Of a DNA stretch of 34,759 bases, positions 25,316-34,622 are shown piece after piece (the stretch's first letter is position 1; each line of letters starts with the position of its first letter). The notes beneath the pieces are model-generated. The model was not told where the DNA came from and did not search any database. It saw nothing but the letters and a program-made list of their open reading frames with translations. Both the position numbers and the translations under genes were made by a program. The stretch covers positions 1 to 34,759 of the forward strand of contig JAVBLD010000036.1 in NCBI GenBank assembly GCA_031553705.1. The letters are read 5' to 3'. This DNA is from JAVBLD01 sp031553705. GTDB taxonomy: Bacteria > Bacteroidota > Bacteroidia > Bacteroidales > Marinifilaceae.

Positions 25316-26389
25316 ATGGATAAAAAAATAGGAATATATTTAATCTGGATTTTCCTGCTTACAGCCTGCCAGCAGCGCGAACAGGAAATATTACCCGGCG
25401 AAACTATCATTAAATTCCGCACGGAAGGTGTCTCTCCGACAATACAATCCAAATCCGGAACTTCGAACATTCCACAGGGAAGAACGGTACGCGTGGTGAT
25501 ATACCGCAGCGAAGAAGGAGCAACGACTCCCGACCTGACCGATCGCAAGTTTGTGACAAGCAATACGTATGAAGTACTGGCCGACGGTTCACTCAAACCT
25601 TGCATAGTAGACGACCAAGGCAACAAGATAGCCGGCGAAGCCTTCGAGGTACAGGTACCTGTGTATGACGGAAATACCATATACTTAGATTGTTATGCAT
25701 ATTCACCCGCCCTACCGCTGAAAATCGACAACCAAACGGTGACAGTGACCCACAATATTGATTTCATGTCCACCGCCAAATATGGGATACCAGTCACACA
25801 AAGCGCTACATCACATGTGGTAGCATTACCTCCCATGCAGCGTTTATGTTGTGCGCTTTATTTCAATTCTATATACAACACTGATAACGTATCACTTGAA
25901 GTTCAGGTAGGTAAGGAATATCCTTCGAACCGGAAACTTGGGGTGTGTATCGAGAATCTTTATGCAAGTGGAACATATACTCTGGGAACCAACGACATTG
26001 TATTACCTACCGACAATCAGGTTTCTACCATCGATTTTCCCGATTATGTGTTCACCAACCCTTCCGGTCCGCTTGTAACAACCAAGCTGATCGGCGAGAT
26101 TTACGTGCTTCCGGGCGCCGCCGATAATACGAAAGCTAAAAACGAATTTTCCCTAAAAATCGATATGAATTTTTCCGTTACCTCACCGGCGCTGACGGCA
26201 AGTGCCAGAGTTGTATCATTTCCTGCCAGCGATGGTGCATTAATTCTGAAAAAAGGATACCGTACAACCTACAATATGCTGGTCGCCTATATTGGCCCCG
26301 GCACTTCTAATCTACTTATCTATGCAGAAACCGCGACAAATACCAGTCCCATAGTTGCTTGGGAAGACGGGGGCGAACTAACTTTATAA
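25316..26389 (+). CDS. Fimbrillin-like lipoprotein, minor subunit
   Basis: This 357-residue lipoprotein has lipobox L-T-A-C (Cys18) and a putative cleavage site Q-S-K-S at 44-47 in place of the T-[K/R]-A seen in its neighbours. The body is fimbrillin-like, with V-R-V-V-I-Y-R-S, I-Y-L-D-C-Y-A-Y-S-P, L-I-G-E-I-Y-V-L-P-G and a last strand V-A-W-E-D-G-G-E-L. The C-terminal W-E-D-G-G is seen in many fimbrillins. It is a member of the same operon, 13 nt after the preceding gene and 2 nt before the next. The altered site may mean different processing or a position at the end of the polymer. Confidence 0.75.
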   Translation: MDKKIGIYLIWIFLLTACQQREQEILPGETIIKFRTEGVSPTIQSKSGTSNIPQGRTVRVVIYRSEEGATTPDLTDRKFVTSNTYEVLADGSLKPCIVDDQGNKIAGEAFEVQVPVYDGNTIYLDCYAYSPALPLKIDNQTVTVTHNIDFMSTAKYGIPVTQSATSHVVALPPMQRLCCALYFNSIYNTDNVSLEVQVGKEYPSNRKLGVCIENLYASGTYTLGTNDIVLPTDNQVSTIDFPDYVFTNPSGPLVTTKLIGEIYVLPGAADNTKAKNEFSLKIDMNFSVTSPALTASARVVSFPASDGALILKKGYRTTYNMLVAYIGPGTSNLLIYAETATNTSPIVAWEDGGELTL

Positions 26390-26391
26390 GG

Positions 26392-27561
26392 ATGAAAACA
26401 TTTAGCAGTTACATTTATCTTTTATTATTCGGCCTGTTTATGGCCGGATGTACAAACATCGAGGACAAAATTCCTGACGACCAAATGAGCGATACTCCTA
26501 TTGAGGTTTTTGCCAACATCGACGAAGGTGTTGCAACCAAAGCCTATGGTTCCACCGGGTATCAGGATATAAAATTTGCCGTATCTGATCAGATCGGAGT
26601 ATTTGCCACCCGTACACGGAAAGACGCCGAGCCGGTGACAGCCAATGATATTTTCCATGGATTTGCCAATATCGGATACAGATCCGGGTCCTCATATGCG
26701 AGCTGGACATGCCTGGTTTCTACTCCGATAAGGGTGCCGTTGTTCCCCAGTACCATGTTGGATATTTATGCCTATTACCCGCATGCCTCCGCTGCGGAAT
26801 TGAATGCAAAAACCAATATCATCATCAACACATCCGATCTTCACAACATCTCTTTTCGCATCCATCAAAACCAGACGGTGACCAATTTAAATCTGTGTAA
26901 TATTATGCGGGCGGTACCAATCTTAAACCAGAGTTACACAAGTACTAAAAAAGTAACCCTGACTTTCAAACATATCTTAACGTTTCTTGAATTTCAGATT
27001 TATCTGGATTCTACTTCGGATATCGAAGAGGAAAGATGGGCAACGGGCGATACCGTATTCCTCGATCGTGTGGTCGCGCTGGGAAATAAAATATCGACGG
27101 AAGGAACATTCGACCTGGTGGATCCTGCGGGACCCAATGTAAAGATTACAACTAACGCCACAACTTCGAACAGTTCTATATATAAAGCGGATGCAACGGG
27201 AACCCCTATTGTAGATGGAGTGACCGGAGCTACCCCCGGAGGGTTACATTACCTTCGCCGGCACATGATTATCCCGCCTGCCGATATTGTTATAGACGGC
27301 GAAGACGTGGATCCATCAGAAGGGGAGCAAGGGGACATGGAAGTGATGTTAGAGTTAAGATACATACCAGCGGGTGAGACTACGGTCGTTTCAGCCAACC
27401 GGCATTATTTCGTCCCGAGAGGCACAAAATTTGAGAGCGGGAAAAAATATATCATTAAATTACCGGTGAAACGAAATGCACCGGTTCCCCAAAAGCTAAT
27501 CGTTATTGAAGAAAGTATAGTCGGTTGGCAAACCAATTCACAAACATTTAATTTTGATTAA
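26392..27561 (+). CDS. Fimbrillin family lipoprotein, minor subunit
   Basis: From the ATG at 26392 this is a 389-residue protein, M-K-T-F-S-S-Y-I-Y, with lipobox M-A-G-C (Cys20). An earlier in-frame ATG at 26359 would add 11 charged residues that overlap the preceding gene, so I prefer 26392, directly after a GGATG that combines a possible ribosome site with the start. T-K-A follows at 49-51, then F-A-V-S-D-Q-I-G-V-F-A-T, L-D-I-Y-A-Y-Y-P and L-T-F-K-H-I-L-T-F-L-E-F-Q-I-Y, the regular fimbrillin signature. The C-terminal end is V-G-W-Q-T-N-S. It lies 2 nt after the preceding stop and 13 nt before the next start. Confidence 0.82.
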   Translation: MKTFSSYIYLLLFGLFMAGCTNIEDKIPDDQMSDTPIEVFANIDEGVATKAYGSTGYQDIKFAVSDQIGVFATRTRKDAEPVTANDIFHGFANIGYRSGSSYASWTCLVSTPIRVPLFPSTMLDIYAYYPHASAAELNAKTNIIINTSDLHNISFRIHQNQTVTNLNLCNIMRAVPILNQSYTSTKKVTLTFKHILTFLEFQIYLDSTSDIEEERWATGDTVFLDRVVALGNKISTEGTFDLVDPAGPNVKITTNATTSNSSIYKADATGTPIVDGVTGATPGGLHYLRRHMIIPPADIVIDGEDVDPSEGEQGDMEVMLELRYIPAGETTVVSANRHYFVPRGTKFESGKKYIIKLPVKRNAPVPQKLIVIEESIVGWQTNSQTFNFD

Positions 27562-27574
27562 TCCGACAAGTGTC

Positions 27575-29578
27575 ATGAATAAATCAGCTTATATAATCAC
27601 TATTTTTACCTTCTTCTTTTTGGCTTCGTGTACAGATAAGTCTTCTTATCAACCGACGGAGAAGAAAAAGCAGACAACGGTGAATTTCGATATACGGATT
27701 CCGGAAGAGGTGACGACTCGCGCCATTAACGAAAACCATATTTACAATATCACTATACTGACATTCGACCAGAGTGGTATTTTAATCTCCAAAAGGATCG
27801 CATCTAATAATTCTCCGGCTGCCAATGCAAGTTTGCAGGTCGCAGATGTAATTATCGAAGACCATTGCCGCATCTATGCGGTAGCAAATATCGGACATAA
27901 CACCTCAACCAATGCGAATTACTTTAATAATTTCTTTCAGGGCATTGTTGAAGAGAGTGATATGTTGCGAATCATACGTACCAGTAATATTTATACGGAT
28001 ATAGCTATGACCACTACTTCAAACCAAGGGTTGACCATGGTCGGAAAAACTGAAATACCCGATATTTCTTTGGTAACCGGTTCTATTACAATCCCACTTG
28101 AACGGATCATGGCCAAATTTGCCGGTAAAATCAACGTAAAACCGACAGCGGTAAGTGCCGGTATCAAACTAATTGGCGCCCGCATCGGTAATATCGCCGA
28201 TGCCACTTACCTCTTTCCAAGACGCAATCAATCCGGAGAAAGCGTAGACGCACCATTGAATTCCGAAGAATATTCCGTAAGCGACTGGTTTGCTCCCGAC
28301 GCAACGAGTTTGTCGTTAACTCTCCCCAACAATCTGTATGTATTTGAGAATCATAAAGGAGAAGGAATGGATAAAACCGACATCAGCTCTGCCTATTCCC
28401 CTCCTGCAGACGCTACTTATCTGGAAATCTTGCTCGACAAAAGTGGGACCCGTTATTACTACAAAATTTATTTTGGTAACAACAATACTACCAATTACGA
28501 CATCGATCGCAATACCATATATACGGTTACCGTAAATATCAACAATGTAAACAACATCGACAGCGATATTCGGATAACCAAGCTGACTGAAGAGAGTTTT
28601 TGGTATATCACCGACGGATTGTTGTTACATTATGACGGTATCAACAATAACGGAAGAGGGGTGCGAGTCACAAATTCGACCACAGACTATATGCTCGATC
28701 CTCCAAGGCCTGGAACTCAAGGATCTGTATACGACAACACCAAGTTCTATTATGATTATTCAACGATTACAGCGGGCACATATGGAGGCACCTTCTCCGG
28801 ATCACTGACGGGTACATATTATCCCGGCGGCACTTACGTACCCATTGTCACTTCTTCTCCGGACGGGATGAAAAACAGATGGAAAAATATCGCTCCCGCC
28901 ACCATAGGACGCTTTAATCTACCCATCTATTCTTCTAGCCGGACAGTTATAACTCCTACCAATAGTTGGGGGCCTGACTGTCTGACGCTCACAGGTAACT
29001 CCTTTGCAAGCATGGAATACGATGAAACCAACGCACCGGAACTCTTTCCGGAATTATTCACGATCGAATGCGTTTTCCTTAGCACACCTTCAAATACATC
29101 TTCCACCGGAAACGATTTGTTCGGTATTTTTCTTGCACCCGGCCTGCCTTATGTAATTGCCGATGTCGAGGTCTTCCAAGGAGGATTCGGACTGATAGCC
29201 GGAACAACTCACAATAATATGAATTTCGGCACCAGCGATATGGTTAACAAAAAACGGCGGCTTGTGCTACAGTTCGACGGACAGAAAATGATTGCCTGGT
29301 ACGAAAACAAGATGGTGTATACGGAACCCAAACGAGTGGCAGGCGCCCTGCCTTGGACCAAAGGGCGAATGGGTTCACCGGGTCCAAACCACCCGAATTT
29401 GGGGCTACGTGATGACTTTGCTACGCAGTTCAGTCTGGGAACCTGGTGTCGTCACCAGACAGCCGATATATTTAGGGGTAATATCTATGCGTTTCGTTTT
29501 TATAACCGGGTACTTTCACCGGAAGAACTGGACAGAAATTATGCCCTCGATGTGAAACGGTTCGGAATGAGCAAATAA
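27575..29578 (+). CDS. Probable fimbrial tip adhesin with C-terminal LamG-like domain
   Basis: This 667-residue lipoprotein is the last and largest gene of the operon. I start it at 27575 because M-N-K-S-A-Y-I-I-T-I-F-T-F-F-F-L-A-S-C (Cys19) is a proper lipoprotein signal; an ATG at 27554 overlaps the previous gene. T-R-A lies at 48-50 and the N-terminal half (about 35-330) is fimbrillin/Mfa2-like, with I-R-I-P-E-E, I-L-T-F-D-Q-S-G and R-I-Y-A-V-A-N-I-G. About 335-665 is a second module beginning G-L-L-L-H-Y-D-G-I-N-N, with F-T-I-E-C-V-F, L-V-L-Q-F-D-G-Q-K-M-I-A-W-Y and closing I-Y-A-F-R-F-Y-N-R-V-L-S-P-E-E-L, the usual ending of a LamG/concanavalin-like sandwich. It suggests glycan or matrix binding at the tip. 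The ligand is unknown. Confidence 0.8.
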   Translation: MNKSAYIITIFTFFFLASCTDKSSYQPTEKKKQTTVNFDIRIPEEVTTRAINENHIYNITILTFDQSGILISKRIASNNSPAANASLQVADVIIEDHCRIYAVANIGHNTSTNANYFNNFFQGIVEESDMLRIIRTSNIYTDIAMTTTSNQGLTMVGKTEIPDISLVTGSITIPLERIMAKFAGKINVKPTAVSAGIKLIGARIGNIADATYLFPRRNQSGESVDAPLNSEEYSVSDWFAPDATSLSLTLPNNLYVFENHKGEGMDKTDISSAYSPPADATYLEILLDKSGTRYYYKIYFGNNNTTNYDIDRNTIYTVTVNINNVNNIDSDIRITKLTEESFWYITDGLLLHYDGINNNGRGVRVTNSTTDYMLDPPRPGTQGSVYDNTKFYYDYSTITAGTYGGTFSGSLTGTYYPGGTYVPIVTSSPDGMKNRWKNIAPATIGRFNLPIYSSSRTVITPTNSWGPDCLTLTGNSFASMEYDETNAPELFPELFTIECVFLSTPSNTSSTGNDLFGIFLAPGLPYVIADVEVFQGGFGLIAGTTHNNMNFGTSDMVNKKRRLVLQFDGQKMIAWYENKMVYTEPKRVAGALPWTKGRMGSPGPNHPNLGLRDDFATQFSLGTWCRHQTADIFRGNIYAFRFYNRVLSPEELDRNYALDVKRFGMSK

Positions 29579-29999
29579 GAAGTATTAATAATTACAGGCT
29601 ATATCGAGAAGCCCCGGAAATAATTACTGTTTTCAGGAATTTTGAGTTTACCGGGACGTAAAGTGACTAATTTGTGTATCGACTCATTCGGTAAAATAAA
29701 AAACGGCCTATACTGTCTGGACAGGCGAACCTATACCCTGTGGTAGCTGGATGCCAAATCAGAACAAACAAAAATAACCAGGTTGAATAAAATAGTCCAA
29801 CGCTTGAATAAGAATTTGAAACCAATGTAAGCGTCCTGATTGGCCGCAGAAACAAGAAAATTGATTCCGGATGAGAATAAGACCTTCCAGAAATGGCGAT
29901 ATTGAATGCTGAGAGCATAAACTCAAAGCCCAAACAAAGCAATATTAACGTTATAATCTATCTCATTTGGAGTCTGCTCTTTTGTTTAAATCTATACCA
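29579..29999. other. 421-nt spacer between fimbrial operon and GH89 gene; no supported gene
   Basis: The fimbrial operon and the GH89 gene converge here. No good intrinsic terminator is visible for either. A minus-strand open frame (29667-29942, 91 codons) is hydrophobic with no ribosome site, no coding bias and no recognisable family. A plus-strand frame over 29679-29900 reads a few protein-like stretches but is broken by four stops. CCCGG/CCGGG arms around a long loop at about 29612-29656 are too weak to call. I see no mobile element. Confidence 0.4.
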
Positions 30000-32174
30000 T
30001 CATATATCAGATTGAGAAATAAGCGAAATGACTTTATCTACCTCTTCCAGATAATTTCCCTGAGGCTGAGTCGGATAAATATTTGTTTTCGAAGACCATT
30101 CTTTTTCCATCCCGAAATAATCAATTTTTGCCGGAGGGTTTCCGTCTAATTGGCTTTTCAGATCTTTAAAGAAAACTTCCCAACGGGGAAGATACAAGTC
30201 AGACAGTAAGCCGCTCCATTCCTTATGGGCATAATCTCTCAGATTCGTTTGGGGGTTATAATCGGGCCCCCAGTATGTAATCTGAGTTCGGGCGTTAATT
30301 TCACACAAGCGACTATCTTCAGGAGTCGGGCCGTATTCTTTCGCTTTTTCCAGCCAAACTCCCACCAAGAAATTCGCCTGAGTTCCGGTCAGGGAGTTTT
30401 GTAGTTTCAGCAATGAAATAAACTCATCGCAATATTTCGATAAGGTCTCTTTATCTTTTCTCTTAAAAGCATCCGAAAGAGCCTGATATACAAGTCGTGC
30501 CCGGTCGGCAACCACCTGACGTGCCAAATCAGTCAGATCGTAACTGTATGTAGCGCTATTTTTAAATTGCGAGGCCGCCTGGCGAAAAATGATCAGAGCC
30601 TGTTCCGGAACAGCCGGATCATAAAGACTCTTGGAGGGTCCCCAACTAGAGACTCTGGTAATTCCCAAATCAGGACGAGCGCAAAAAATAGATTCACAAA
30701 GACCTTCGCTTTTAATCATAAAGTCTCCATAAAGCGATTTCATCAATAATGTCCAGGCTTTATAAAGTTTATCGTTCCATTTGCCGTAGCGATAAAGCAG
30801 ATAATTTCTCAGGTAAACATCCGGATCAGGTACTGTGTCGGTCCAGGCGGTTTGCAAAGCCCAGTCGTATGCCACAGGATTGGTAGAGATTCCTTCCGGA
30901 ATAATACCTAATCCTTTCAAGTGCCTATCTTTTGAATAGGCATAGGCATGATGAGGTCCCTGAATCAGCTTCGGAAGTTGAGCTCCCATTCCTATACGGC
31001 CACCAAAGTTATTGACAGTCGCAAAAATCCAGGGAAATCCGGAGTATTCCTGTGTTTGTTTCCAGTTTTCCTGAGTCTCTCCGAAGAGATCGATGATCAG
31101 GGTTTGTCCGGAGTTCAAACCTTCCAGCAGAGACTTTCTAGGATTACCTCCCCATCCTTGCAGTACCCAAGTCGATCCCGGCAGGTATTTCTGCATATTA
31201 GCCTGTATAAGTCCGGCTGTTTTCGGAATATCGATCCCTTGTGTTCTGCCTCCTTCATGGAACAGATCTCCTCCCAGAAAATGGATATCGTCTCCATAAT
31301 ATTCTTTCATATATCGGTAATATACTCCAGCCATCCGGTCGAAGAGCGGATCATCAGGGAGCAATATGGACGGGCGGGGAAAATCGCCGGCCCAGGTTCC
31401 CTGATCAATGATCCGGGCTTCCGGGAATTTTTCCTTGAGATTGCGGGGTACCATCCCCCAGAATCCTTGTAGCACCGGCTCTAGACCTAATTCGCCCATC
31501 CTTGTGATCATTTTTTGCTGGATGGTTTTCCATTGTTGAATAATATTATCGCTGACAGGGCCGCCCCAGCCTTCCAGGTTTCCCATTAACCACCACGCGT
31601 TGAAAGCAGGACCGGGAATAAAAGCTTTGATCTCTTTCTCCGAGTATCCCAGCGACTCCAGTGTTTTCTGCCATAGAATCTCCGTACCCAACGGGGCCAG
31701 TATCAGGTTAACGCCGTTGAGAGCCATCCAGTCCAATTCGCGTTCCCAATCTTCCCATGTATAAAAACTGAATGTGTAATTATAAGTACAATAATTCAAT
31801 GCATAACGATAAACAAAAGGAGAACAGACTGTTATAGTATCTTTTACTTTTGGTATTTTTTGGGGGTCCGCATAATTGTCTACACAATTAGTGAAACTGA
31901 CATGACAATAATTTTTCAAATAATAATTAATAGCAGAAGACGCAGCGGAAAGCGATGTCGCGTCGATATGTAATTGTTTTCCAACGGAATAAATTTTATA
32001 CGCATCCTTTATACCTCTTTGATCCGGAAGAGATAATGCCTTGAATTGTACTTTCCCTTTCAGAAAAGGAGCACGTCTTTCAATCAACTTTTCTACTCCT
32101 TTAAAATCACTGGATATCAAATCAAAAGGAAATAGTAATCCAATAAAAATGATAACTATCAATAGTCTTTTCAT
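30000..32174 (-). CDS. Alpha-N-acetylglucosaminidase, glycoside hydrolase family 89
   Basis: This 724-residue periplasmic or surface enzyme (start at 32174) removes terminal alpha-linked N-acetylglucosamine. The start M-K-R-L-L-I-V-I-I-F-I-G-L-L-F-P-F begins a normal signal peptide without a lipobox; a further in-frame ATG at 32246 gives only a second hydrophobic stretch and lies upstream of the candidate promoter. The GH89 order is plain: N-terminal NAGLU domain to about 110, then the TIM barrel with N-Y-C-T-Y-N-Y-T-F-S-F-Y-T-W-E-D-W. E307 in G-D-L-F-H-E and E427 in I-I-P-E-G-I-S-T-N-P match the catalytic acid/base and nucleophile of human NAGLU (E316, E446) by motif. A helical C-terminal domain follows. 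Substrates known for the family are heparan sulfate and alpha-GlcNAc-capped mucin glycans. Confidence 0.93.
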   Translation of the reverse strand: MKRLLIVIIFIGLLFPFDLISSDFKGVEKLIERRAPFLKGKVQFKALSLPDQRGIKDAYKIYSVGKQLHIDATSLSAASSAINYYLKNYCHVSFTNCVDNYADPQKIPKVKDTITVCSPFVYRYALNYCTYNYTFSFYTWEDWERELDWMALNGVNLILAPLGTEILWQKTLESLGYSEKEIKAFIPGPAFNAWWLMGNLEGWGGPVSDNIIQQWKTIQQKMITRMGELGLEPVLQGFWGMVPRNLKEKFPEARIIDQGTWAGDFPRPSILLPDDPLFDRMAGVYYRYMKEYYGDDIHFLGGDLFHEGGRTQGIDIPKTAGLIQANMQKYLPGSTWVLQGWGGNPRKSLLEGLNSGQTLIIDLFGETQENWKQTQEYSGFPWIFATVNNFGGRIGMGAQLPKLIQGPHHAYAYSKDRHLKGLGIIPEGISTNPVAYDWALQTAWTDTVPDPDVYLRNYLLYRYGKWNDKLYKAWTLLMKSLYGDFMIKSEGLCESIFCARPDLGITRVSSWGPSKSLYDPAVPEQALIIFRQAASQFKNSATYSYDLTDLARQVVADRARLVYQALSDAFKRKDKETLSKYCDEFISLLKLQNSLTGTQANFLVGVWLEKAKEYGPTPEDSRLCEINARTQITYWGPDYNPQTNLRDYAHKEWSGLLSDLYLPRWEVFFKDLKSQLDGNPPAKIDYFGMEKEWSSKTNIYPTQPQGNYLEEVDKVISLISQSDI

Positions 32175-32198
32175 GATATTTCTCTTTATATTCAGAAA

Positions 32199-32206
32199 CA
32201 AATATA
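32199..32206 (-). promoter_or_regulatory. Candidate -7 box for the GH89 gene
   Basis: On the minus strand, TATATTTG fits TAnnTTTG and would put the transcript start about 15-20 nt before the 32174 start codon. A -33 TTTG at normal spacing is lacking: GTTG is about 17 nt away. If real, it rules out the earlier ATG at 32246. Apart from this and the terminator below, the 32175-32533 spacer holds no supported gene. Confidence 0.4.
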
Positions 32207-32473
32207 AAAATAAAATCAAAAAACAACGAACTCTCATTAATAACATAACTTTTAACTTCTATCGGTTTACCAGCACTTGTTATTTCTGTAACGACCACTC
32301 CTGTTATCGCTGTATCAGCTGCGGCATCCGCCATGATTCCGGAGTAATTACACAGCATTAGCGTTATAGACAATATCTAAAAAACGTACTTTAAAAATAA
32401 AGTCAATGATAAAAAATGTTTCTTCCTGAGAGCTTCACGTATGATCATGTTATTATTATTACATGAAACGAAT

Positions 32474-32503
32474 AGTCTCCTGCAATATTAATTGCAGGAG
32501 ACT
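32474..32503 (-). terminator. Hairpin terminator after the DUF4998 gene
   Basis: AGTCTCCTGCAAT-ATTA-ATTGCAGGAGACT is a perfect 13-bp stem with a 4-nt loop, 30 nt past the DUF4998 stop codon. On the minus strand it is followed by ATTCGTTTCATG. It separates the DUF5000/DUF4998 transcript from the GH89 gene, so the latter needs its own promoter or read-through. Confidence 0.75.
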
Positions 32504-32533
32504 GACCGCTTTATACAAAATATAAAGAAAAAC

Positions 32534-34057
32534 CTAATAGACAACTATATCTCCCAGGTACGAATAGAAGCTTGTTCCGGATGAATTAGTACCATCACTT
32601 ATTGTCGCTTTTATATACCTTGCCGTCCTAGGGGTCGTCATATTAATCAAAGTAGTTTCTCCGTTCGTTTTACCTATCGTGTTGCTTTTTACTAAAGTGG
32701 CATAGCTCCAATTGGCCAAATCCTCAGATGTCTGGATTATGATACTCGTAGGAACAGAATAGTATAGGATTGTCGAAGTCGCCGTTGTAAAAAATGGCTG
32801 CGAAATTTTAAAACCGTTAACGAGTTGCGATTGCTGCATGTCGATAATAATATCATAAGTCTTCAGCATGGAAGTTGAAGTCGAGATCCAATGTGTACTT
32901 GGATTATTATCCAAAAGGTTCTCTATCCCCACCCCATCTACCGTACTGGATATTGTCCATGTGCTCTTGTTCAAGCACGTTTTTGCAGGTACCGCCGACG
33001 GGATTACAATTTCGTTCATTGTAAGACCTGTTGCGAACGTACCCGATGAATATATGTTCGTAGAATAGTTCTTAGTTAAATAGCGATCTATCTGTAAACC
33101 ACACAACTCCTGCGCTACTTTCAGGACAAAGTTGCTTTTCTCCGGCTCGCCCAGCACAGCGTATTGACCTGGAGGGATACTGGAATTAACATGCGTCGGA
33201 TGGAAGTAACGGTTTTTACATAATTCCAACTTCGTTAAGTTCGGAAAATAGAGTACATCCTCAAAGGTAACCATATTATAGTCCAGTTGAAGTGTGGTGA
33301 GGCCATTTACAAACGCCTCGGACAATTCCGACTCATTATAACGTTCCAGCAAGGCCACTTTCATATCGCCCGTAAAATTCCTGTTCTTATCGAGTACGAT
33401 TATTGGAAATTCAACCACCTGCGGAGAATCTTCAATCCGGCCCCAGCGATAAAACGTTACCGGTTGATCAGGATCTACATTCTTTATCAGTTGGTATTTA
33501 CCGCTTATATACGCCTTATCAATCACTTTTTCCTGAGCCTGACCCGAGGCGTCGGTGTATTTCAACAGAAAATGATCGAATGTGGGTTGCCAGCTATCAA
33601 AAAACAACACAAGGTTCTTTTTTACAAAGTAGTGTTTGGTGATTATCCTCGAAAAACCGGTATACTGCCCATGATTCTCGGTAAATGGCCGGCCATAAAC
33701 TATCATAGGCAAAGATAAATTGCCTTGATGGTCAACAGAATAAATATTTATCTCGTAGCTGGCATCGGGTAAGTTTTTGAAAAGATACGAGGTATTATCA
33801 GCCATCATTACTGTGTCGTGATAATAATTACCCGAAGTACATGCTACTTTAACCTTTTCAACCGTTGCATCCGTACTTTTTTCCCAATTTACTTGCAATT
33901 GGTACCAACCTGTTAACAACGTGACTTCGCCGCATCTCCCAACGTAACGGATCGGTCCGTTGCCGGAAAAATCACTATAGGTATCCTCCAAATTTCCGCA
34001 ACCTGCCATAAAAAGCAAGACGGCGGAAAGTCTTATAAAAAATGTCTTTCTTCCCAT
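32534..34057 (-). CDS. DUF4998 domain lipoprotein with C-terminal discoidin (F5/8 type C) domain
   Basis: This 507-residue surface lipoprotein has lipobox M-A-G-C (Cys20). The N-terminal ~200 residues are of DUF4998 type, two fibronectin-like sandwiches with L-Q-V-N-W-E and Y-E-I-N-I-Y-S-V-D-H-Q-G-N-L-S. A leucine-rich stretch follows at about 245-285, with L-T-T-L-Q-L-D and L-T-K-L-E-L. The C-terminal ~150 residues are a discoidin/CBM32-like domain, marked by N-L-L-D-N-N-P-S-T-H-W-I-S and a final Y-L-G-D-I-V-V-Y. Such proteins accompany SusCD and glycosidases and are thought to bind glycans on the surface. It begins 6 nt after the stop of the interrupted DUF5000-type gene. Confidence 0.8.
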   Translation of the reverse strand: MGRKTFFIRLSAVLLFMAGCGNLEDTYSDFSGNGPIRYVGRCGEVTLLTGWYQLQVNWEKSTDATVEKVKVACTSGNYYHDTVMMADNTSYLFKNLPDASYEINIYSVDHQGNLSLPMIVYGRPFTENHGQYTGFSRIITKHYFVKKNLVLFFDSWQPTFDHFLLKYTDASGQAQEKVIDKAYISGKYQLIKNVDPDQPVTFYRWGRIEDSPQVVEFPIIVLDKNRNFTGDMKVALLERYNESELSEAFVNGLTTLQLDYNMVTFEDVLYFPNLTKLELCKNRYFHPTHVNSSIPPGQYAVLGEPEKSNFVLKVAQELCGLQIDRYLTKNYSTNIYSSGTFATGLTMNEIVIPSAVPAKTCLNKSTWTISSTVDGVGIENLLDNNPSTHWISTSTSMLKTYDIIIDMQQSQLVNGFKISQPFFTTATSTILYYSVPTSIIIQTSEDLANWSYATLVKSNTIGKTNGETTLINMTTPRTARYIKATISDGTNSSGTSFYSYLGDIVVY

Positions 34058-34063
34058 AATCTA

Positions 34064-34622
34064 TTATTTTTTTACTAGAACTTCCAATTCGTTAAATGTA
34101 ACATAATTATTTGCATTAGCATCCGCAATTGGGTTAATATCAAGATTGGGATTCCTAAATACATTGTTTACCGTAAGCTTCAGATAACGATAGGGAGTTG
34201 TGTCTTTTAGAAACTCTATTGTCATAAAACAAGGATTGGAAGCTTTGACTTGAGCAAGCGTCGTCAACTTCTCATTAACGCTGGCAGTAATCGAGCAAAG
34301 ATCCACCCACGAACCTTGATCCACAGAGTTCCGATCCTGCCAGAAATAACCTATCTGCGACCAGTTAGTCTTATCGTTAGAACCATAGACCGTTATCTCA
34401 TTCGGCATCTTATTTACAATCACATGGTTAATAGCAACGTGAGGAAAATTCTTAAAAGGTAACATTCCATAAAAACGAAGACGGGCAGGTGTTCGTTGTT
34501 CCTGCATATCAATAATAAAGGATTTACCGACAGCATTAGGTCCGGCGATAAAAGTCCAGGCCTCTAAATTCACATCCCCCATAAACCGGTTTTCACCTTT
34601 CAGGTCACCGTCAAACAGATAC
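34064..34622 (-). pseudogene. DUF5000-type discoidin lipoprotein, C-terminal fragment cut by the IS copy
   Basis: The open frame continues upstream of the first available ATG (34582) to the IS boundary at 34622, where CAG-TAT-CTG-TTT runs into the IS end; an in-frame TAG within the IS tail blocks further reading. About 186 codons remain. The fragment is of discoidin (F5/8 type C) type: W-T-F-I-A-G-P, S-F-I-I-D-M-Q-E-Q-R-T-P-A-R-L-R-F, N-E-I-T-V-Y-G-S-N-D-K-T-N-W-S and R-Y-L-K-L-T-V-N-N-V-F, and fits the C-terminal DUF5000 half of DUF4959/DUF5000 lipoproteins of about 400 residues. The signal peptide and N-terminal half are lost or lie on the far side of the IS. Expression of the residue is unlikely to give a secreted protein. 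Confidence 0.8.

Noticed and set aside
29679..29900. Possible decayed gene on the plus strand
   Set aside because: A few protein-like stretches are seen, but four stops in about 70 codons is what chance gives, and no family could be named.
29667..29942. Minus-strand open frame of 91 codons after the fimbrial operon
   Set aside because: No recognisable family, odd composition, no start context, and it lies in a converging intergenic region.
32122..32373. Minus-strand frame overlapping the start of the GH89 gene
   Set aside because: Overlaps the signal peptide of GH89 in another frame and has no family match; likely chance.
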